A stretch of DNA of 64,000 nucleotides from Vibrio galatheae (GCF_000967545.1 NZ_JXXV01000028.1:62001-126000), one strand, 5' to 3'; positions 10,117 through 18,687 are shown, counted from the first letter of the stretch. Numbers and translations: made by a program. Notes: generated by a model from the letters alone, not told the origin.

Positions 10117-12201
10117 CTACGCTGCAATGCCTTTATGGGCCGACTCAGAAGCTCGATTTAAGAAATTGGTAATCAATCCTTGGATATCGAGAATGAGTGA
10201 TACCGAACCATCACCCAAGATGGTAGCTCCAGAAATTCCTGCCACTTTGCTGTAGTTCGACTCTAAGCTTTTGATAACAACTTGCTGCTGGTCGAGCAAT
10301 TCATCCAGCAATAAACCAACACGATTTCCCGCCGCCTCAACAAAGCAGAGAATGCCATTGTCCAAGCTGTCGCTGGTGCCCATCTCCAATTCATCTTGCA
10401 GGCGTAAAATGGGGATGCTTTCTTCGCGCAAGCGATAAAGCTCTACTCCACCAGAAGCAAGTTTGATGCAGCTAGAGTCTATTTGAATCGACTCAACGAT
10501 AGTTAATAGCGGTATGACATAGACTTCTCCAGCGACACGAACTAATTGGCCGTCAAGAATCGCCAGTGTGAGCGGTAAACTAATAGTGAAACGGCTGCCA
10601 GCACCAAGTTGTGATTCGACTTCGATATGACCGCCCAGCTCTTCAATGTTGCGCCTCACCACATCCATACCCACACCGCGCCCTGAGATATCTGACACTT
10701 GTTCCGCCGTCGAGAAACCGGGAGCAAAAATCAAGTTCATGATCTGTTTATCGGAAAACTCTTCTCGTCGCGAGTCCGAGGCCAGAACACCTTTTTCAAG
10801 CGCTTTATTCCAAAGTTTGTCGCAGTTCAAACCAGCGCCATCATCTTTGATTTCAATGACGATTGAGCCGCCTTGATGATAAGCGTTGAGTTCAATTATC
10901 CCCATCTCGTCTTTGCCGGCATCACGGCGTGCCTGAGGTTGTTCTATACCATGATCGATGCCATTTCTGACCAGATGAACAAGTGGGTCAACAATGCGCT
11001 CCAGAACCGTTTTATCAAGTTCGGTTTGTTCGCCCTTAATTTGCAAATCCACTTGTTTTTCAAGGCGACTGGATAGATCACGAACTAAACGGGGAAAACG
11101 GCTAAAAGCAAAACTCATCGGCAACATACGGATATTAAGTACGTTCTCTTGTAAGTCTTTGCTGTTTTGCAGCAGTTGATCTAATCCCGTTTTGAGCTTC
11201 TCTAGCTTCTCTATCGTGAAGTCGTTACCAATTTCAGTCAGCATTGATTGTGTAATCACCAATTCGCCGACTAAGTTAATCAGGCTATCTACCTTATCAA
11301 TATCGACGCGAATCGAACTGACACTCGAATCGGATTTCGCCACTTTAGTTGACTTAGTTTCTTTCGCACTGGCAGGTTCAGAAAGGGCAGGGGGAAGTTC
11401 TGGCGACACACTTTCGTTCGTTTCCAATTGTGTATCTAAATTCTTTTGCTCGGGATGTATTTGCTGTTCGGCTTGGGCTCTCGCTATAACTAAATCACAC
11501 TCGTCTTCAACCCACTCAAACACTTCTTTGATCAGTTCTTCATCCACACAGCCATCTAGGCTTGCTGTCCATGAGAGAAAGCACAGCTCTGCTTCAATTA
11601 CGTCGATATCCGGTAGTTTTGAGCAGTCAGCCGAAATCTCGCAAGAATCATCGAGTTCGTTAAGTTCTCGTAAAATACGTAGGGGATCATTACCACTGAA
11701 AAACATTTCAGGGTGGGGAGCAAAGGTGATTAGCCAAGGCTGAGCAGGGTTAGCATCAGTGGCCATTATGGTATCGTTAGGCTCTTCGTTGACGGTCAGA
11801 TCACCATCGCTTGATTCGCCCAATAAGCGGGCTAACTTCTCACTCACTTCGAGCTTAAGCGCTTCATTGACTTCACTTCCTTGTTCATGCCCTTCAAGCA
11901 TGCTGTGAATACAATCACCACTTTTAAGCAGCAAATCAACCGTCTCTGCCGATAACGAGCGTTCATTGTTTCGGACTAAATCAAGATAAGCCTCAACGTT
12001 GTGAGTAAATTCACTGATGTCGAGAAGATTAAAAGTGCCAGCGCCGCCTTTGATGGAATGTGCGGCACGAAATATCGTATTGATCGATTCATCTTCTACA
12101 TGATTCGGATCCAAGTTAAGGAGTACATCTTCAAGCACATCAAGATTTTCACGACACTCTTCGTAAAACATCTTGCGTAGCTGTTCCATGTCTAAAGCCA
12201 T
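10117..12201 (-). CDS. cheA: CheA chemotaxis histidine kinase
   Basis: A 694-residue CheA. Domains in order: Hpt (P1) with His48 in FRAAHSIKGGAGTF; a long acidic, poorly conserved linker/P2 region (about 130-290); dimerisation P3 (about 295-355, SSIRVDIDKVDSLINLVGEL); ATP-binding P4 with LVRNGIDHGIE, DDGAGL and SGRGVGMDVV; and CheW-like P5 to the end. It phosphorylates the linked CheY and CheB, and possibly the receiver domain of the RsbU-like protein at the end of the operon. It lies 45 bp downstream of cheY and has a GAGG site. Confidence 0.96.
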   Translation of the reverse strand: MALDMEQLRKMFYEECRENLDVLEDVLLNLDPNHVEDESINTIFRAAHSIKGGAGTFNLLDISEFTHNVEAYLDLVRNNERSLSAETVDLLLKSGDCIHSMLEGHEQGSEVNEALKLEVSEKLARLLGESSDGDLTVNEEPNDTIMATDANPAQPWLITFAPHPEMFFSGNDPLRILRELNELDDSCEISADCSKLPDIDVIEAELCFLSWTASLDGCVDEELIKEVFEWVEDECDLVIARAQAEQQIHPEQKNLDTQLETNESVSPELPPALSEPASAKETKSTKVAKSDSSVSSIRVDIDKVDSLINLVGELVITQSMLTEIGNDFTIEKLEKLKTGLDQLLQNSKDLQENVLNIRMLPMSFAFSRFPRLVRDLSSRLEKQVDLQIKGEQTELDKTVLERIVDPLVHLVRNGIDHGIEQPQARRDAGKDEMGIIELNAYHQGGSIVIEIKDDGAGLNCDKLWNKALEKGVLASDSRREEFSDKQIMNLIFAPGFSTAEQVSDISGRGVGMDVVRRNIEELGGHIEVESQLGAGSRFTISLPLTLAILDGQLVRVAGEVYVIPLLTIVESIQIDSSCIKLASGGVELYRLREESIPILRLQDELEMGTSDSLDNGILCFVEAAGNRVGLLLDELLDQQQVVIKSLESNYSKVAGISGATILGDGSVSLILDIQGLITNFLNRASESAHKGIAA

Positions 12202-12246
12202 ATAGTCGCCTCACCAAATGACGTTGTCGTGAGAAATTTAACCTGC

Positions 12247-12606
12247 TTAAATCACGCGTTTTAATGTTTTTAGTAGCGTATCAGGATTAAATGGCTTAAC
12301 TAGCCAGCCTGTCGCTCCAGCAGATTTACCTTGTTGTTTTTTGTCTGTGCTTGTTTCTGTCGTCAACATAAGAATCGGAATGAACTTATACTGCGGCTTT
12401 TCTCGTAGCGCTTTTACCAATTCAAAACCACCCATGTTGGGCATGTTGACATCCGAGATCACCACATCAAATTTACAAGCACTTACCTTGTTCAACGCAT
12501 CGCGGCCATCGTTCGCTGTTTCTACGTCATAACCTGCATCACGCAAAGTATGACTGACCATTTGACGGATCGAGACGGAATCATCCACAGCTAGAATCTT
12601 AGTCAT
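12247..12606 (-). CDS. cheY: CheY-like response regulator
   Basis: A 119-residue single receiver domain. Acidic pocket DDS at 8-10, phospho-acceptor Asp52 (VISDVNMP), conserved Thr in LMLTTET and Lys in WLVKPF. The ATG chosen here begins MTKILAVDD and has GGAG about 8 bases upstream. A start seven codons earlier would overlap the preceding STAS gene and has no good ribosome site. It is the output or phosphate-sink regulator of the F7 kinase; in V. cholerae this cluster is not needed for swimming chemotaxis, so a non-flagellar output is possible. Confidence 0.93.
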   Translation of the reverse strand: MTKILAVDDSVSIRQMVSHTLRDAGYDVETANDGRDALNKVSACKFDVVISDVNMPNMGGFELVKALREKPQYKFIPILMLTTETSTDKKQQGKSAGATGWLVKPFNPDTLLKTLKRVI

Positions 12607-12607
12607 G

Positions 12608-12892
12608 TTACGGTTCTCCAACTTCATTGTTCATATCAAATTGATTACTCAGACCGAGCGTATTTATGCCTTCAAGTAAGGCTGGTGTAGGTTGTATTAA
12701 TTGAATGTCTAACTGATTGGACTTGGCAGAGATAAATAGAGAAGTTAACGCCTGAATTCCCGCTGCATCAACACGAGTGACACGTGATGCATCAATTTTG
12801 AGCAAATCACTGTTTGCAAGCCATTGTTTGTATTGGGTTGCGGAGTCAAGTACCGTTGATATATCCAACGATTCAGGTAGTGAACATTCCAT
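12608..12892 (-). CDS. STAS-domain protein heading the chemotaxis operon
   Basis: A 94-residue STAS domain. The usual phospho-serine motif (D-S-A-G) reads RVDAAGIQAL: Ala replaces Ser, so it probably cannot be switched by phosphorylation and may act as a constitutive or scaffolding version. It is the first gene of the chemotaxis operon, one base upstream of cheY, with an AAGG ribosome site. A second, serine-bearing STAS gene lies near the other end of the same operon. The pairing of an STAS protein with each end of the cluster suggests a regulatory branch beyond methylation control. Function unknown. Confidence 0.8.
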   Translation of the reverse strand: MECSLPESLDISTVLDSATQYKQWLANSDLLKIDASRVTRVDAAGIQALTSLFISAKSNQLDIQLIQPTPALLEGINTLGLSNQFDMNNEVGEP

Positions 12893-13126
12893 GTTATCAA
12901 CCTTTCGCTACTTATTATTATTCCTAGCCGATATTAAGCTTGATGCTTAGTAATGAGTTTAGAAAGGAATCACTAATTCGCAAGTTACTGATATACATAA
13001 AATGTATGCACTTTTGGGGGAAGTTCTTAGCGAAATATGTAATTATCTTTATATATTAGATAATTACATCAAATTTCACTCTTGGAAATATTTTATATTT
13101 TGTGGTTTGAACCAAAGGAATTTCAA
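12893..13126. other. AT-rich intergenic region upstream of the chemotaxis operon
   Basis: This stretch has no credible gene. It must hold the promoter of the 12-kb minus-strand chemotaxis operon. It joins the cluster of three parS2 sites beyond it. No clear terminator for tmcA is seen here, although tmcA is on the same strand and ends just beyond. Confidence 0.5.
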
Positions 13127-13139
13127 TTTACAGTGTAAA
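13127..13139. promoter_or_regulatory. parS2: parS2 site
   Basis: Perfect palindrome TTTACAGTGTAAA, the first of three parS2 copies within 83 bp just downstream of tmcA and about 5 kb from the origin. Confidence 0.93.
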
Positions 13140-13149
13140 AAAGTGATTG

Positions 13150-13162
13150 TTTACACTGTAAA
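13150..13162. promoter_or_regulatory. parS2: parS2 site
   Basis: Perfect match TTTACACTGTAAA, starting 23 bp after the start of the previous copy, so ParB2 dimers on the two sites would lie about two helical turns apart. Confidence 0.93.
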
Positions 13163-13196
13163 TTCTCGTAATGAAGGATTCAACAACGCCGTGCTT

Positions 13197-13209
13197 TTTA
13201 CAGTGTAAA
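13197..13209. promoter_or_regulatory. parS2: parS2 site
   Basis: Perfect palindrome TTTACAGTGTAAA, directly abutting the tmcA stop codon. It is the third member of the densest parS2 cluster in the window and is a good candidate for the main ParB2 loading centre. Confidence 0.93.
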
Positions 13210-15228
13210 TTAAACGTTGTCTAGATCGGATTGGATTTGGCTGAGTAGCTCGAGTAACTGCTCCCTAAATGCGGTCTCTGCATGCTTGTTGCCAGCATAG
13301 CCAAAAGACGCTTTACACTGCGTCCAACTCCATTTTTGAACGACTCGTCGAACAAGCAAGTCAGACATCAACGCCACCAGTTTGGGTGACCTTCTCCACC
13401 AGATTTCGAGAAATGGCGCCACACTATCAAAGCTTGATCCCCCTTGGCCGTAATTGCGAATCAAGGCTACGGCACTAGGTTCTTCAACGGAAGCATTACA
13501 ATTTGCCAGTAAACTACGGACAAGTTCAATCTCAAGTCCGTTAAAAGAATCACTCAAAGCATATTGCAAGGAGAGTAAGAAGTGTCGCTGCGCTTGATTG
13601 CGCCATGCGACATCGCCGTAAAGCATGATGAGGGAATGAGTACCACTCGCTTGGTCTCGTTGGCTGCCTAACTTAACCGGCTCAAATCCGCATTTTTGCC
13701 AAAAGGCCAGTAACTCGTGAGTTACGCCAAAGCTGGTGGAATAAAAATCGTACGACGTTTTATGTATAAGTCGAGTCAGCAAATTGTGACCGTATCCCTT
13801 ACGTTGCAAACTAGGGTGAACCGCGATACGCATAATTCTGAGACTAGCCTGTTGCGCGGCCGCAGCAATCCCCATTTGGTTAGCGAGCATAGCCGGAACC
13901 AAATGTCCCTTGGGTCGACGTTGACCTAACTGAATCTGCTCGATCAGGTGACGATCTAGATTGCCTTCTTCGACAGTGAGAATACACCCTAAACATTGAC
14001 CATCAACATACTGGGCATAAAGAGAAATAGCGTCATCCTGTAGGAGTAACATCAAGTCATTCGGTGACGTTTGATAATGGGCATTTACTAACAAAGCAAA
14101 ACAGGCTCGTAACAGTGCAGGTTCATCAACCATTGCTTGTTTACTCACCCGTTTAAGCTCACCAAGATTGGACTCGCCGACGATTTCACCAAGGTCGGCA
14201 TCAAGTAAGAACGAATCAAATAACCACTGTTCCAACGGATCCGACTCGCTCCATCGAATCGGCTGCTCTATATGAAAGAACTGTGTGCCAGGGCGTTCTT
14301 GTTTTAACCACGTTTGAAACTTGACGGTAAAACCGCGCCCACATCCTTCATAACCGTGAACTGTGGTCGAAAATACCGCTCGGTGGTAGTGTTCAACCAT
14401 CTGCTGCAACATAGGAATGGGAATCGCTGAAGCTTCATCAACAAACAGACAATCACACGTTTTTTTATGGAGTAACAACTCATCGGGGGCGACAAACTCA
14501 ATCATCGATTGCTGATATTGAAGCCGTCCCTTATCGAGGCTCGCCTCGGGGAGTAGACGCTTGGCATGCTCAAATACGGGTTGTACCGCAGCTAAACTTG
14601 GCGCGGTGACCACAATATGAATAGGAGAGCGCTGCTGGATAAGCTCTGCAGCGGCAATACCGAGTGCGCTACTTTTGCCTCTCCCACGGTCTGCCGTCAT
14701 CACTAGTGGTCTTTTACGATGCCCTTCCACCACTTTTTTAACTCTTTCGACCGCTTGTGCTTGCTCAGTCAACGTCGCTTTGGATTCTGCTTTCGCTTTT
14801 TCTGGTAGTGGTAGTGGGCCTTGTTCCTTGAGCACAATGAGATTTTCTAACGCAGCTTGCAGCCAAACTTGATCAAAAGTGGGGCGCTCGTGTTGCTGAG
14901 GTAAAATTACGACCAAACCACCACCACGTACACTTCCGGTAGCCGCGGTAAAACTGTTGGCATCAAATCCTTCACGAAAATCACAGCACAGCAGTCGACA
15001 CTCCTGACCGAGAAGCTGTTGACCTTGCTTATAGTTAACTCTTTTCCCCACAGGATTGGAACTTACATTACCAAGCAAGAAAATATCATCACTATCAACC
15101 AAGCTAAATAGCTGTGCGAGACAGTCTCGTTGCCAAGATTCATCTCCCTGCAGAACAACGCCATAGCGATGATTTGACTCAGTTGCAGATTGCAGCAGTT
15201 GGGAGAAATAGTGTTGGGTGACAATCAT
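13210..15228 (-). CDS. tmcA: TmcA, tRNA(Met) cytidine acetyltransferase
   Basis: Predicted to make N4-acetylcytidine at the wobble position of elongator tRNA-Met. The 672-residue protein has the N-terminal DUF1726-like region, an RNA-helicase-type ATPase with the P-loop TADRGRGKSSALG and VDEASAIP, and a GNAT acetyltransferase region with RIAVHPSLQRKGYGHNLL. The ATG chosen (MIVTQHYFSQLLQ) gives nearly the same length as E. coli TmcA (671). Two earlier in-frame ATGs exist, but the first lies before and the second inside the parB2 terminator tail. It is on the same strand as, and downstream of, parB2, separated by that terminator. Confidence 0.93.
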   Translation of the reverse strand: MIVTQHYFSQLLQSATESNHRYGVVLQGDESWQRDCLAQLFSLVDSDDIFLLGNVSSNPVGKRVNYKQGQQLLGQECRLLCCDFREGFDANSFTAATGSVRGGGLVVILPQQHERPTFDQVWLQAALENLIVLKEQGPLPLPEKAKAESKATLTEQAQAVERVKKVVEGHRKRPLVMTADRGRGKSSALGIAAAELIQQRSPIHIVVTAPSLAAVQPVFEHAKRLLPEASLDKGRLQYQQSMIEFVAPDELLLHKKTCDCLFVDEASAIPIPMLQQMVEHYHRAVFSTTVHGYEGCGRGFTVKFQTWLKQERPGTQFFHIEQPIRWSESDPLEQWLFDSFLLDADLGEIVGESNLGELKRVSKQAMVDEPALLRACFALLVNAHYQTSPNDLMLLLQDDAISLYAQYVDGQCLGCILTVEEGNLDRHLIEQIQLGQRRPKGHLVPAMLANQMGIAAAAQQASLRIMRIAVHPSLQRKGYGHNLLTRLIHKTSYDFYSTSFGVTHELLAFWQKCGFEPVKLGSQRDQASGTHSLIMLYGDVAWRNQAQRHFLLSLQYALSDSFNGLEIELVRSLLANCNASVEEPSAVALIRNYGQGGSSFDSVAPFLEIWWRRSPKLVALMSDLLVRRVVQKWSWTQCKASFGYAGNKHAETAFREQLLELLSQIQSDLDNV

Positions 15229-15274
15229 AGGATCAGGAAATCGACTGGCGTAACAAATAACCGACATTATGGCA

Positions 15275-15300
15275 TAAAAAAAGCCGCGATTAAGCGGCTT
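15275..15300 (-). terminator. Rho-independent terminator of parA2-parB2
   Basis: Read on the minus strand: stem AAGCCGC / GCGGCTT with a six-base loop, then a run of T. It lies 22 bp after the parB2 stop and just before tmcA, so it separates the partition operon from tmcA. Confidence 0.88.
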
Positions 15301-15322
15301 GTCCAATTATTCTGATAGCGAA

Positions 15323-16294
15323 CTAGTTGAGCTTAGTTGCGACTAAATCAAGTAACTCTTGCATCAAAGCATCATCGACCTTTTTCAGATTGAGCGTCAG
15401 ATTGCTACCTTTGCGAGTGTAACTAGCACGACCTTTGACTAATTCAGTTTTGGCAACGGCTGGCTTGCTAGTTGGTTGTAGATCTTCAATCCAAGTTTCA
15501 ATGGTCTCAGTCACTTCTTTAGTGATACGAGCCACACCTTGCGATTGGGTACGCTGCCAAACAAAACCGTCTTCAGAACGACATTTGTCCAGCAATTGAC
15601 TCTGCTTTCCAGACTCTAATCCATTAAACTGTTTATGTAGCTTAACGATAGTAGGGCGGCCTAGCTCAGCCACATTAGGGTAGGCTTGCAATAGTTCGAG
15701 AGGTAAATCCGCCGCTTTCAAAGCGCCACTGACTAATGCCTCACTGCATTGGAACATTTTGGCTAGCGCTTTTTGATCTTCGGCTTCACCGCTTTCAAGT
15801 TTCGCCAGCATTTCTCTGCCCTTTTCATATAAAGAAAGAGGCTTATGAGCGTTGGCGACATCAGACAAGAACTTAGCGTGTTCAGTGCTAATATTCTCTC
15901 CAACGTAGATGAGGAATTCTTGATCAGCAAGAAGACACGACATGCGGCGGCGACTACCGTCTAACACTTCAATTTTGCCGTCTTCGCGTTTACGACCAAC
16001 AGCTGGGTATTGTTGACCACGCTCTTTTAGCGTGACCAGCACGTCTGATAGTGCATGTTCGTTGAGGAATGACTGCTCTCGCGCATTCTCAGAAAAAACA
16101 ACCGTGCGATCACTAATTTGATCGGCAGGAACACGAACGAGTTCAAATTGAACTTTCTCTTCACCCGCTACCGCAAGTTCGATAACTTGAGCCTGCTCTT
16201 TTGCGGCTTGTTGCGCTTCTTGAGGCGTCGTGACATGGCGCTTGTTCGCCTTGCCGAATAATCTTGCGTTTAAATCTGAAGTTTTAATGGCCAT
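15323..16294 (-). CDS. parB2: ParB2, chromosome II centromere-binding protein
   Basis: A 323-residue ParB-family protein. The N-terminal CTPase/ParB domain (about 50-150) shows ENAREQSFLNE and EVLDGSRRRMSCLL, the CTP-binding G-x-R-R-R region. It is followed by a helix-turn-helix region (about 170-240, with QCSEALVSGALKAADLPLEL) and a C-terminal dimerisation part. It binds the parS2 palindromes found in this window and, in V. cholerae, also affects replication control through the origin region. It lies 7 bp downstream of parA2. Recognition is by overall similarity to Vibrio ParB2 and by context. Confidence 0.96.
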   Translation of the reverse strand: MAIKTSDLNARLFGKANKRHVTTPQEAQQAAKEQAQVIELAVAGEEKVQFELVRVPADQISDRTVVFSENAREQSFLNEHALSDVLVTLKERGQQYPAVGRKREDGKIEVLDGSRRRMSCLLADQEFLIYVGENISTEHAKFLSDVANAHKPLSLYEKGREMLAKLESGEAEDQKALAKMFQCSEALVSGALKAADLPLELLQAYPNVAELGRPTIVKLHKQFNGLESGKQSQLLDKCRSEDGFVWQRTQSQGVARITKEVTETIETWIEDLQPTSKPAVAKTELVKGRASYTRKGSNLTLNLKKVDDALMQELLDLVATKLN

Positions 16295-16301
16295 AGTTTA
16301 C

Positions 16302-17519
16302 TTACCCCTGATTCAATGACGACCAATGACTATGAAGAACACGTTCAAGTTCTAGCGCACTCTTTTGCACCGCATCTTGAGCTGTAGCGAGCGTTTTCTT
16401 ACCCCCTTCAAAATCGCCAGTGGTTAAGTCAAACACCGTACTGTACGTATCGGCACAAGTCTCGAACGCACGGCTACGCGGGATAGTCGCCATAGTAACC
16501 TGGTCTCCTAACAAGTAATTCATTTCGGTAAGAACAGACACTTGCTTCTTATTGTCATCTTCAAACATGGTCGGCATCAAGCGTACAAACTCTAGACCCT
16601 GCCAATCTTCGGGGAACATTTCATACACGGTCGGAAGATGCTGGAAGAAATTGACCGTCGATGCCCAATCAAGACGTTTCGCGGCACAAGGGATGAGCAA
16701 AGCGTTTGACGCATACATGGCATTCCACACTAAAGGATCCACGTGTGGTCCTGTGTCTATCATGATCACATCAAAATCATCGGCAATTTTATCAATCAGT
16801 TTTTCCTTGAGCAGCTTAACGATATCAAGTGATTGGTTTTGCGAGAGATATTGCCAAGCTTCAGCATTAAACATCGCATCTTCAGGGAAAGCCGAAACTG
16901 TTTTCAAATTCGGATACTGAGTCGGCAACAGCACATTTTTATGTAGAAACTCGTTATCTACTTCGACACCATCCGGCACGTTATCTAGCATCACATCAAC
17001 AGCAGAATAAATATTATCGTGATCCGTTAAGCTGATTTGTGGATTCAAGAACAAGCGCAGTGAACCTTGGGGATCTAAATCAATAAGACAGATTCGATAG
17101 CGCTTATCCAAATTGAGTGCCAAGCAAGCCGCCAAGTGAACCGCAGTCATCGATTTACCTGTACCGCCTTTTTGGTTCTGTACATTGATGATCCAAGGTT
17201 TGTTTTCACAGTTCTTTTTGCGCTCATGAAATTTCGGGATGCCAGCCGCATCCATCAGCATGTGCGCTTCTTGCAAAGAAATAGAGTAGTGGTTGGCGTT
17301 ATTCTTAGTGAACTGGTGACCAGCCTCTTCAAGCTTATTGATCGCGTCATCCAACTTACGTCGGGTTAACCCAGAACGCGTTTCCATCAATGCTTTTGAC
17401 ATCGGAGGAAAATGCTCATCGCTGCGCTCCTCCAATACAATTTCGATACGATCAGCCTGAACCTGAGCCGTTTTCTCAGCGAGCTGAATGAGACTCTCAA
17501 TCGTATGTTCTCGTTTCAT
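16302..17519 (-). CDS. parA2: ParA2, chromosome II partition ATPase
   Basis: A 405-residue P1-type ParA, close in length to V. cholerae ParA2. It has an N-terminal helix-turn-helix domain (about 40-90, GLTRRKLDDAINKLEEAGH), the deviant Walker A QNQKGGTGKSM at about 115-124, and Walker A' and B motifs CLIDLDPQGS and VIMIDTGPHVD. The start MKREHTIESL is chosen because it matches the V. cholerae protein; the frame stays open 18 codons further upstream but without a credible site. It moves parS2-ParB2 complexes during segregation. The N-terminal domain probably also autoregulates parA2-parB2. The promoter lies in the adjoining origin region. Confidence 0.96.
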   Translation of the reverse strand: MKREHTIESLIQLAEKTAQVQADRIEIVLEERSDEHFPPMSKALMETRSGLTRRKLDDAINKLEEAGHQFTKNNANHYSISLQEAHMLMDAAGIPKFHERKKNCENKPWIINVQNQKGGTGKSMTAVHLAACLALNLDKRYRICLIDLDPQGSLRLFLNPQISLTDHDNIYSAVDVMLDNVPDGVEVDNEFLHKNVLLPTQYPNLKTVSAFPEDAMFNAEAWQYLSQNQSLDIVKLLKEKLIDKIADDFDVIMIDTGPHVDPLVWNAMYASNALLIPCAAKRLDWASTVNFFQHLPTVYEMFPEDWQGLEFVRLMPTMFEDDNKKQVSVLTEMNYLLGDQVTMATIPRSRAFETCADTYSTVFDLTTGDFEGGKKTLATAQDAVQKSALELERVLHSHWSSLNQG

Positions 17520-17740
17520 TTGCCAAATTCCGTTATTTAGTAACCTAGAATCATTGTACAGCACTAAGCCCAATAAACAACAAAAAGGTGAACACTCAAT
17601 TATAGATTCTAATCACATTAAATAGAATTCTGACACTGATTTAATTGTTATTTAACAAAACAGCTCATTTTATTACCCAGAAAAGATGAACAACTAGACG
17701 AGTTAACCGCTGAATATTTAAATTATTACAGTGTCACTTA

Positions 17741-17753
17741 TTTACATTGTAAA
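17741..17753. promoter_or_regulatory. parS2: parS2 site inside the origin region
   Basis: TTTACATTGTAAA, with T at the variable central position. It lies 21 bp before the first 39-mer-type element. In V. cholerae a parS2 in rctA lets ParB2 spread into the neighbouring 39-mer and relieve replication inhibition; the same geometry is seen here. A degenerate copy (ATTACAGTGTCAC) lies just to its left. Confidence 0.92.
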
Positions 17754-17773
17754 AAACATGGCCACTTTTTCTT

Positions 17774-17813
17774 CGGAACGATTAAGAATCAACGACAATT
17801 TACGGTACATGCA
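17774..17813 (+). repeat. 39-mer-type RctB inhibitory site
   Basis: A 40-bp element starting CGGAA and ending ATGCA with TTTACGGT in the interior. It aligns over its length with the element at 18050-18090 and with the truncated copy before rctB. It contains no GATC, as expected of 39-mers, which act as negative replication-control sites in V. cholerae. The identification is by this internal comparison and by position. Confidence 0.75.
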
Positions 17814-17899
17814 CTTTGAACTTGAACCAAACTGCCGTCACAGCATGGCCAGTCAGAAAATCACTGACTCACTTCCTTTCGCGACTTCTAGACGGAACC

Positions 17900-17910
17900 A
17901 TGATCAAGGA
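17900..17910 (+). repeat. 11-mer RctB-type site
   Basis: ATGATCAAGGA. It is one of four ATGATCAA-type sites in the rctA-like region (others start at 17957, 18009 and 18028), each with a Dam GATC. In V. cholerae 11-mers and extra 12-mers here titrate or modulate RctB. Confidence 0.7.
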
Positions 17911-17918
17911 AGATATGG

Positions 17919-17930
17919 TGATCATGCTTT
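17919..17930 (+). repeat. 12-mer-type RctB site in the rctA-like region
   Basis: TGATCATGCTTT, identical to the core of the iterons in the minimal origin but outside their regular array. Confidence 0.7.
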
Positions 17931-17956
17931 CGGTCGTTTTCGCGCTTTAAGGAACA

Positions 17957-17967
17957 ATGATCAAGGG
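17957..17967 (+). repeat. 11-mer RctB-type site
   Basis: ATGATCAAGGG, second copy of the 11-mer family, 57 bp after the first. Confidence 0.7.
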
Positions 17968-18008
17968 AAAGTACCTCAAAGCAAACTTAACCAAACATTT
18001 AAATAAAA

Positions 18009-18038
18009 ATGATCAAAGATCGGATCAATGATCAAGTG
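18009..18038 (+). repeat. Pair of 11-mer RctB-type sites
   Basis: ATGATCAAAGA followed 19 bp later by ATGATCAAGTG, directly before the second 39-mer-type element. Confidence 0.6.
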
Positions 18039-18049
18039 TAGGAGGCTTA

Positions 18050-18090
18050 CGGAAGCATGTAAAATTGTCGATATTTTACGGTGGAATGCA
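18050..18090 (+). repeat. 39-mer-type RctB inhibitory site (second copy)
   Basis: A 41-bp element that starts CGGAA and ends ATGCA. It contains the inverted repeat GTAAAAT / ATTTTAC and the shared TTTACGGT. It lacks GATC and aligns with the element at 17774-17813. Confidence 0.78.
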
Positions 18091-18178
18091 GATGAACTAA
18101 GAGTTAAGCGTAAACAGAGCAATAAATTGATGAAAATTGAACAGCAGCGCTAGCGTTCGTATCATTTATCTGAATACC

Positions 18179-18190
18179 ATGATCATGCTT
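18179..18190 (+). repeat. 12-mer-type RctB site between the 39-mer and the minimal origin
   Basis: ATGATCATGCTT, an exact iteron copy standing alone about 220 bp left of the main iteron array. Confidence 0.8.
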
Positions 18191-18374
18191 TCGATAAAAT
18201 AAATATGAATAAACATTTGATGAAGTCTCAAGCTCATTGCTGTTCAACAGATAATATCGAGCACAACATAGACAATATCTGCGAAATAAGCTTCTCCTTG
18301 ATCATCGTTGCGAAGAAATCAGGCAGCAAAAGAGACGAAGTTTTGCAATTGCATTCCGCAATACAACAAGCGCC

Positions 18375-18383
18375 TGTGGATAA
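18375..18383 (-). promoter_or_regulatory. DnaA box
   Basis: TGTGGATAA on the plus strand, i.e. a perfect strong DnaA box TTATCCACA on the minus strand. It lies 14 bp left of the iteron array. A single DnaA box at this place is a known requirement of chromosome-II origins. Confidence 0.92.
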
Positions 18384-18397
18384 ATTGTGTAGAGATG

Positions 18398-18523
18398 ATG
18401 ATCATGCTTACGGACAACCAATGATCATTGATTCGTATTTGTTATGATCATTGTTCAAGATATTTTTGATCATGCTTTCAATAACTTAATGATCATGCTT
18501 TCACTTTAAACATGATCATGCTT
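18398..18523 (+). repeat. Array of six 12-mer iterons
   Basis: Six direct repeats start at 18398, 18421, 18444, 18466, 18489 and 18512, i.e. every 22-23 bp, about two helical turns. Copies 1, 5 and 6 are ATGATCATGCTT, copy 4 is TTGATCATGCTT, and copies 2 and 3 are degenerate (ATGATCATTGAT, ATGATCATTGTT). All carry the Dam site GATC. This is the RctB-binding array of the minimal chromosome-II origin. Confidence 0.95.
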
Positions 18524-18583
18524 TCGAGACGCTAAAAAAAAACTTGTTTATTGACAGTGTCTTACAAGCAAATCTCAGCCCGG

Positions 18584-18631
18584 ATCATTAGATCATATAA
18601 TCATTTAAGATCAGATTAATCAAAAAGATCA
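18584..18631 (+). repeat. ATCA repeat array in the DNA-unwinding element
   Basis: Six ATCA motifs start at 18584, 18592, 18600, 18610, 18619 and 18628 (pitch 8-10 bp), all on one strand in AT-rich DNA just right of the iterons. In V. cholerae RctB binds such ATCA repeats on single-stranded DNA during origin opening. Confidence 0.85.
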
Positions 18632-18687
18632 GTTATTTAAAAGCAATAATTTTTTCTTTATTTATGATCTTTTTTTCTTTATTCTTT

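Noticed and set aside
11192..11743. A 183-codon plus-strand open frame opposite cheA
   Set aside because: Serine-rich antisense frame over the cheA linker region, without a ribosome site.
17731..18006. A 91-codon plus-strand open frame in the origin region
   Set aside because: It overlaps parS2, a 39-mer-type element and two 11-mers, has no ribosome site and no protein-family look. V. cholerae rctA likewise was once annotated as a gene but acts as DNA/transcript.
17900..18523. The repeated ATGATCA units as a CRISPR array
   Set aside because: The units are 11-12 bp direct repeats with spacers of 10-11 bp or irregular gaps, carry Dam sites and match RctB iterons; no cas genes are present.
18551..18564. 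TTGACAGTGTCTTA as an additional parS2
   Set aside because: Several mismatches to the palindrome; at best a degenerate copy.
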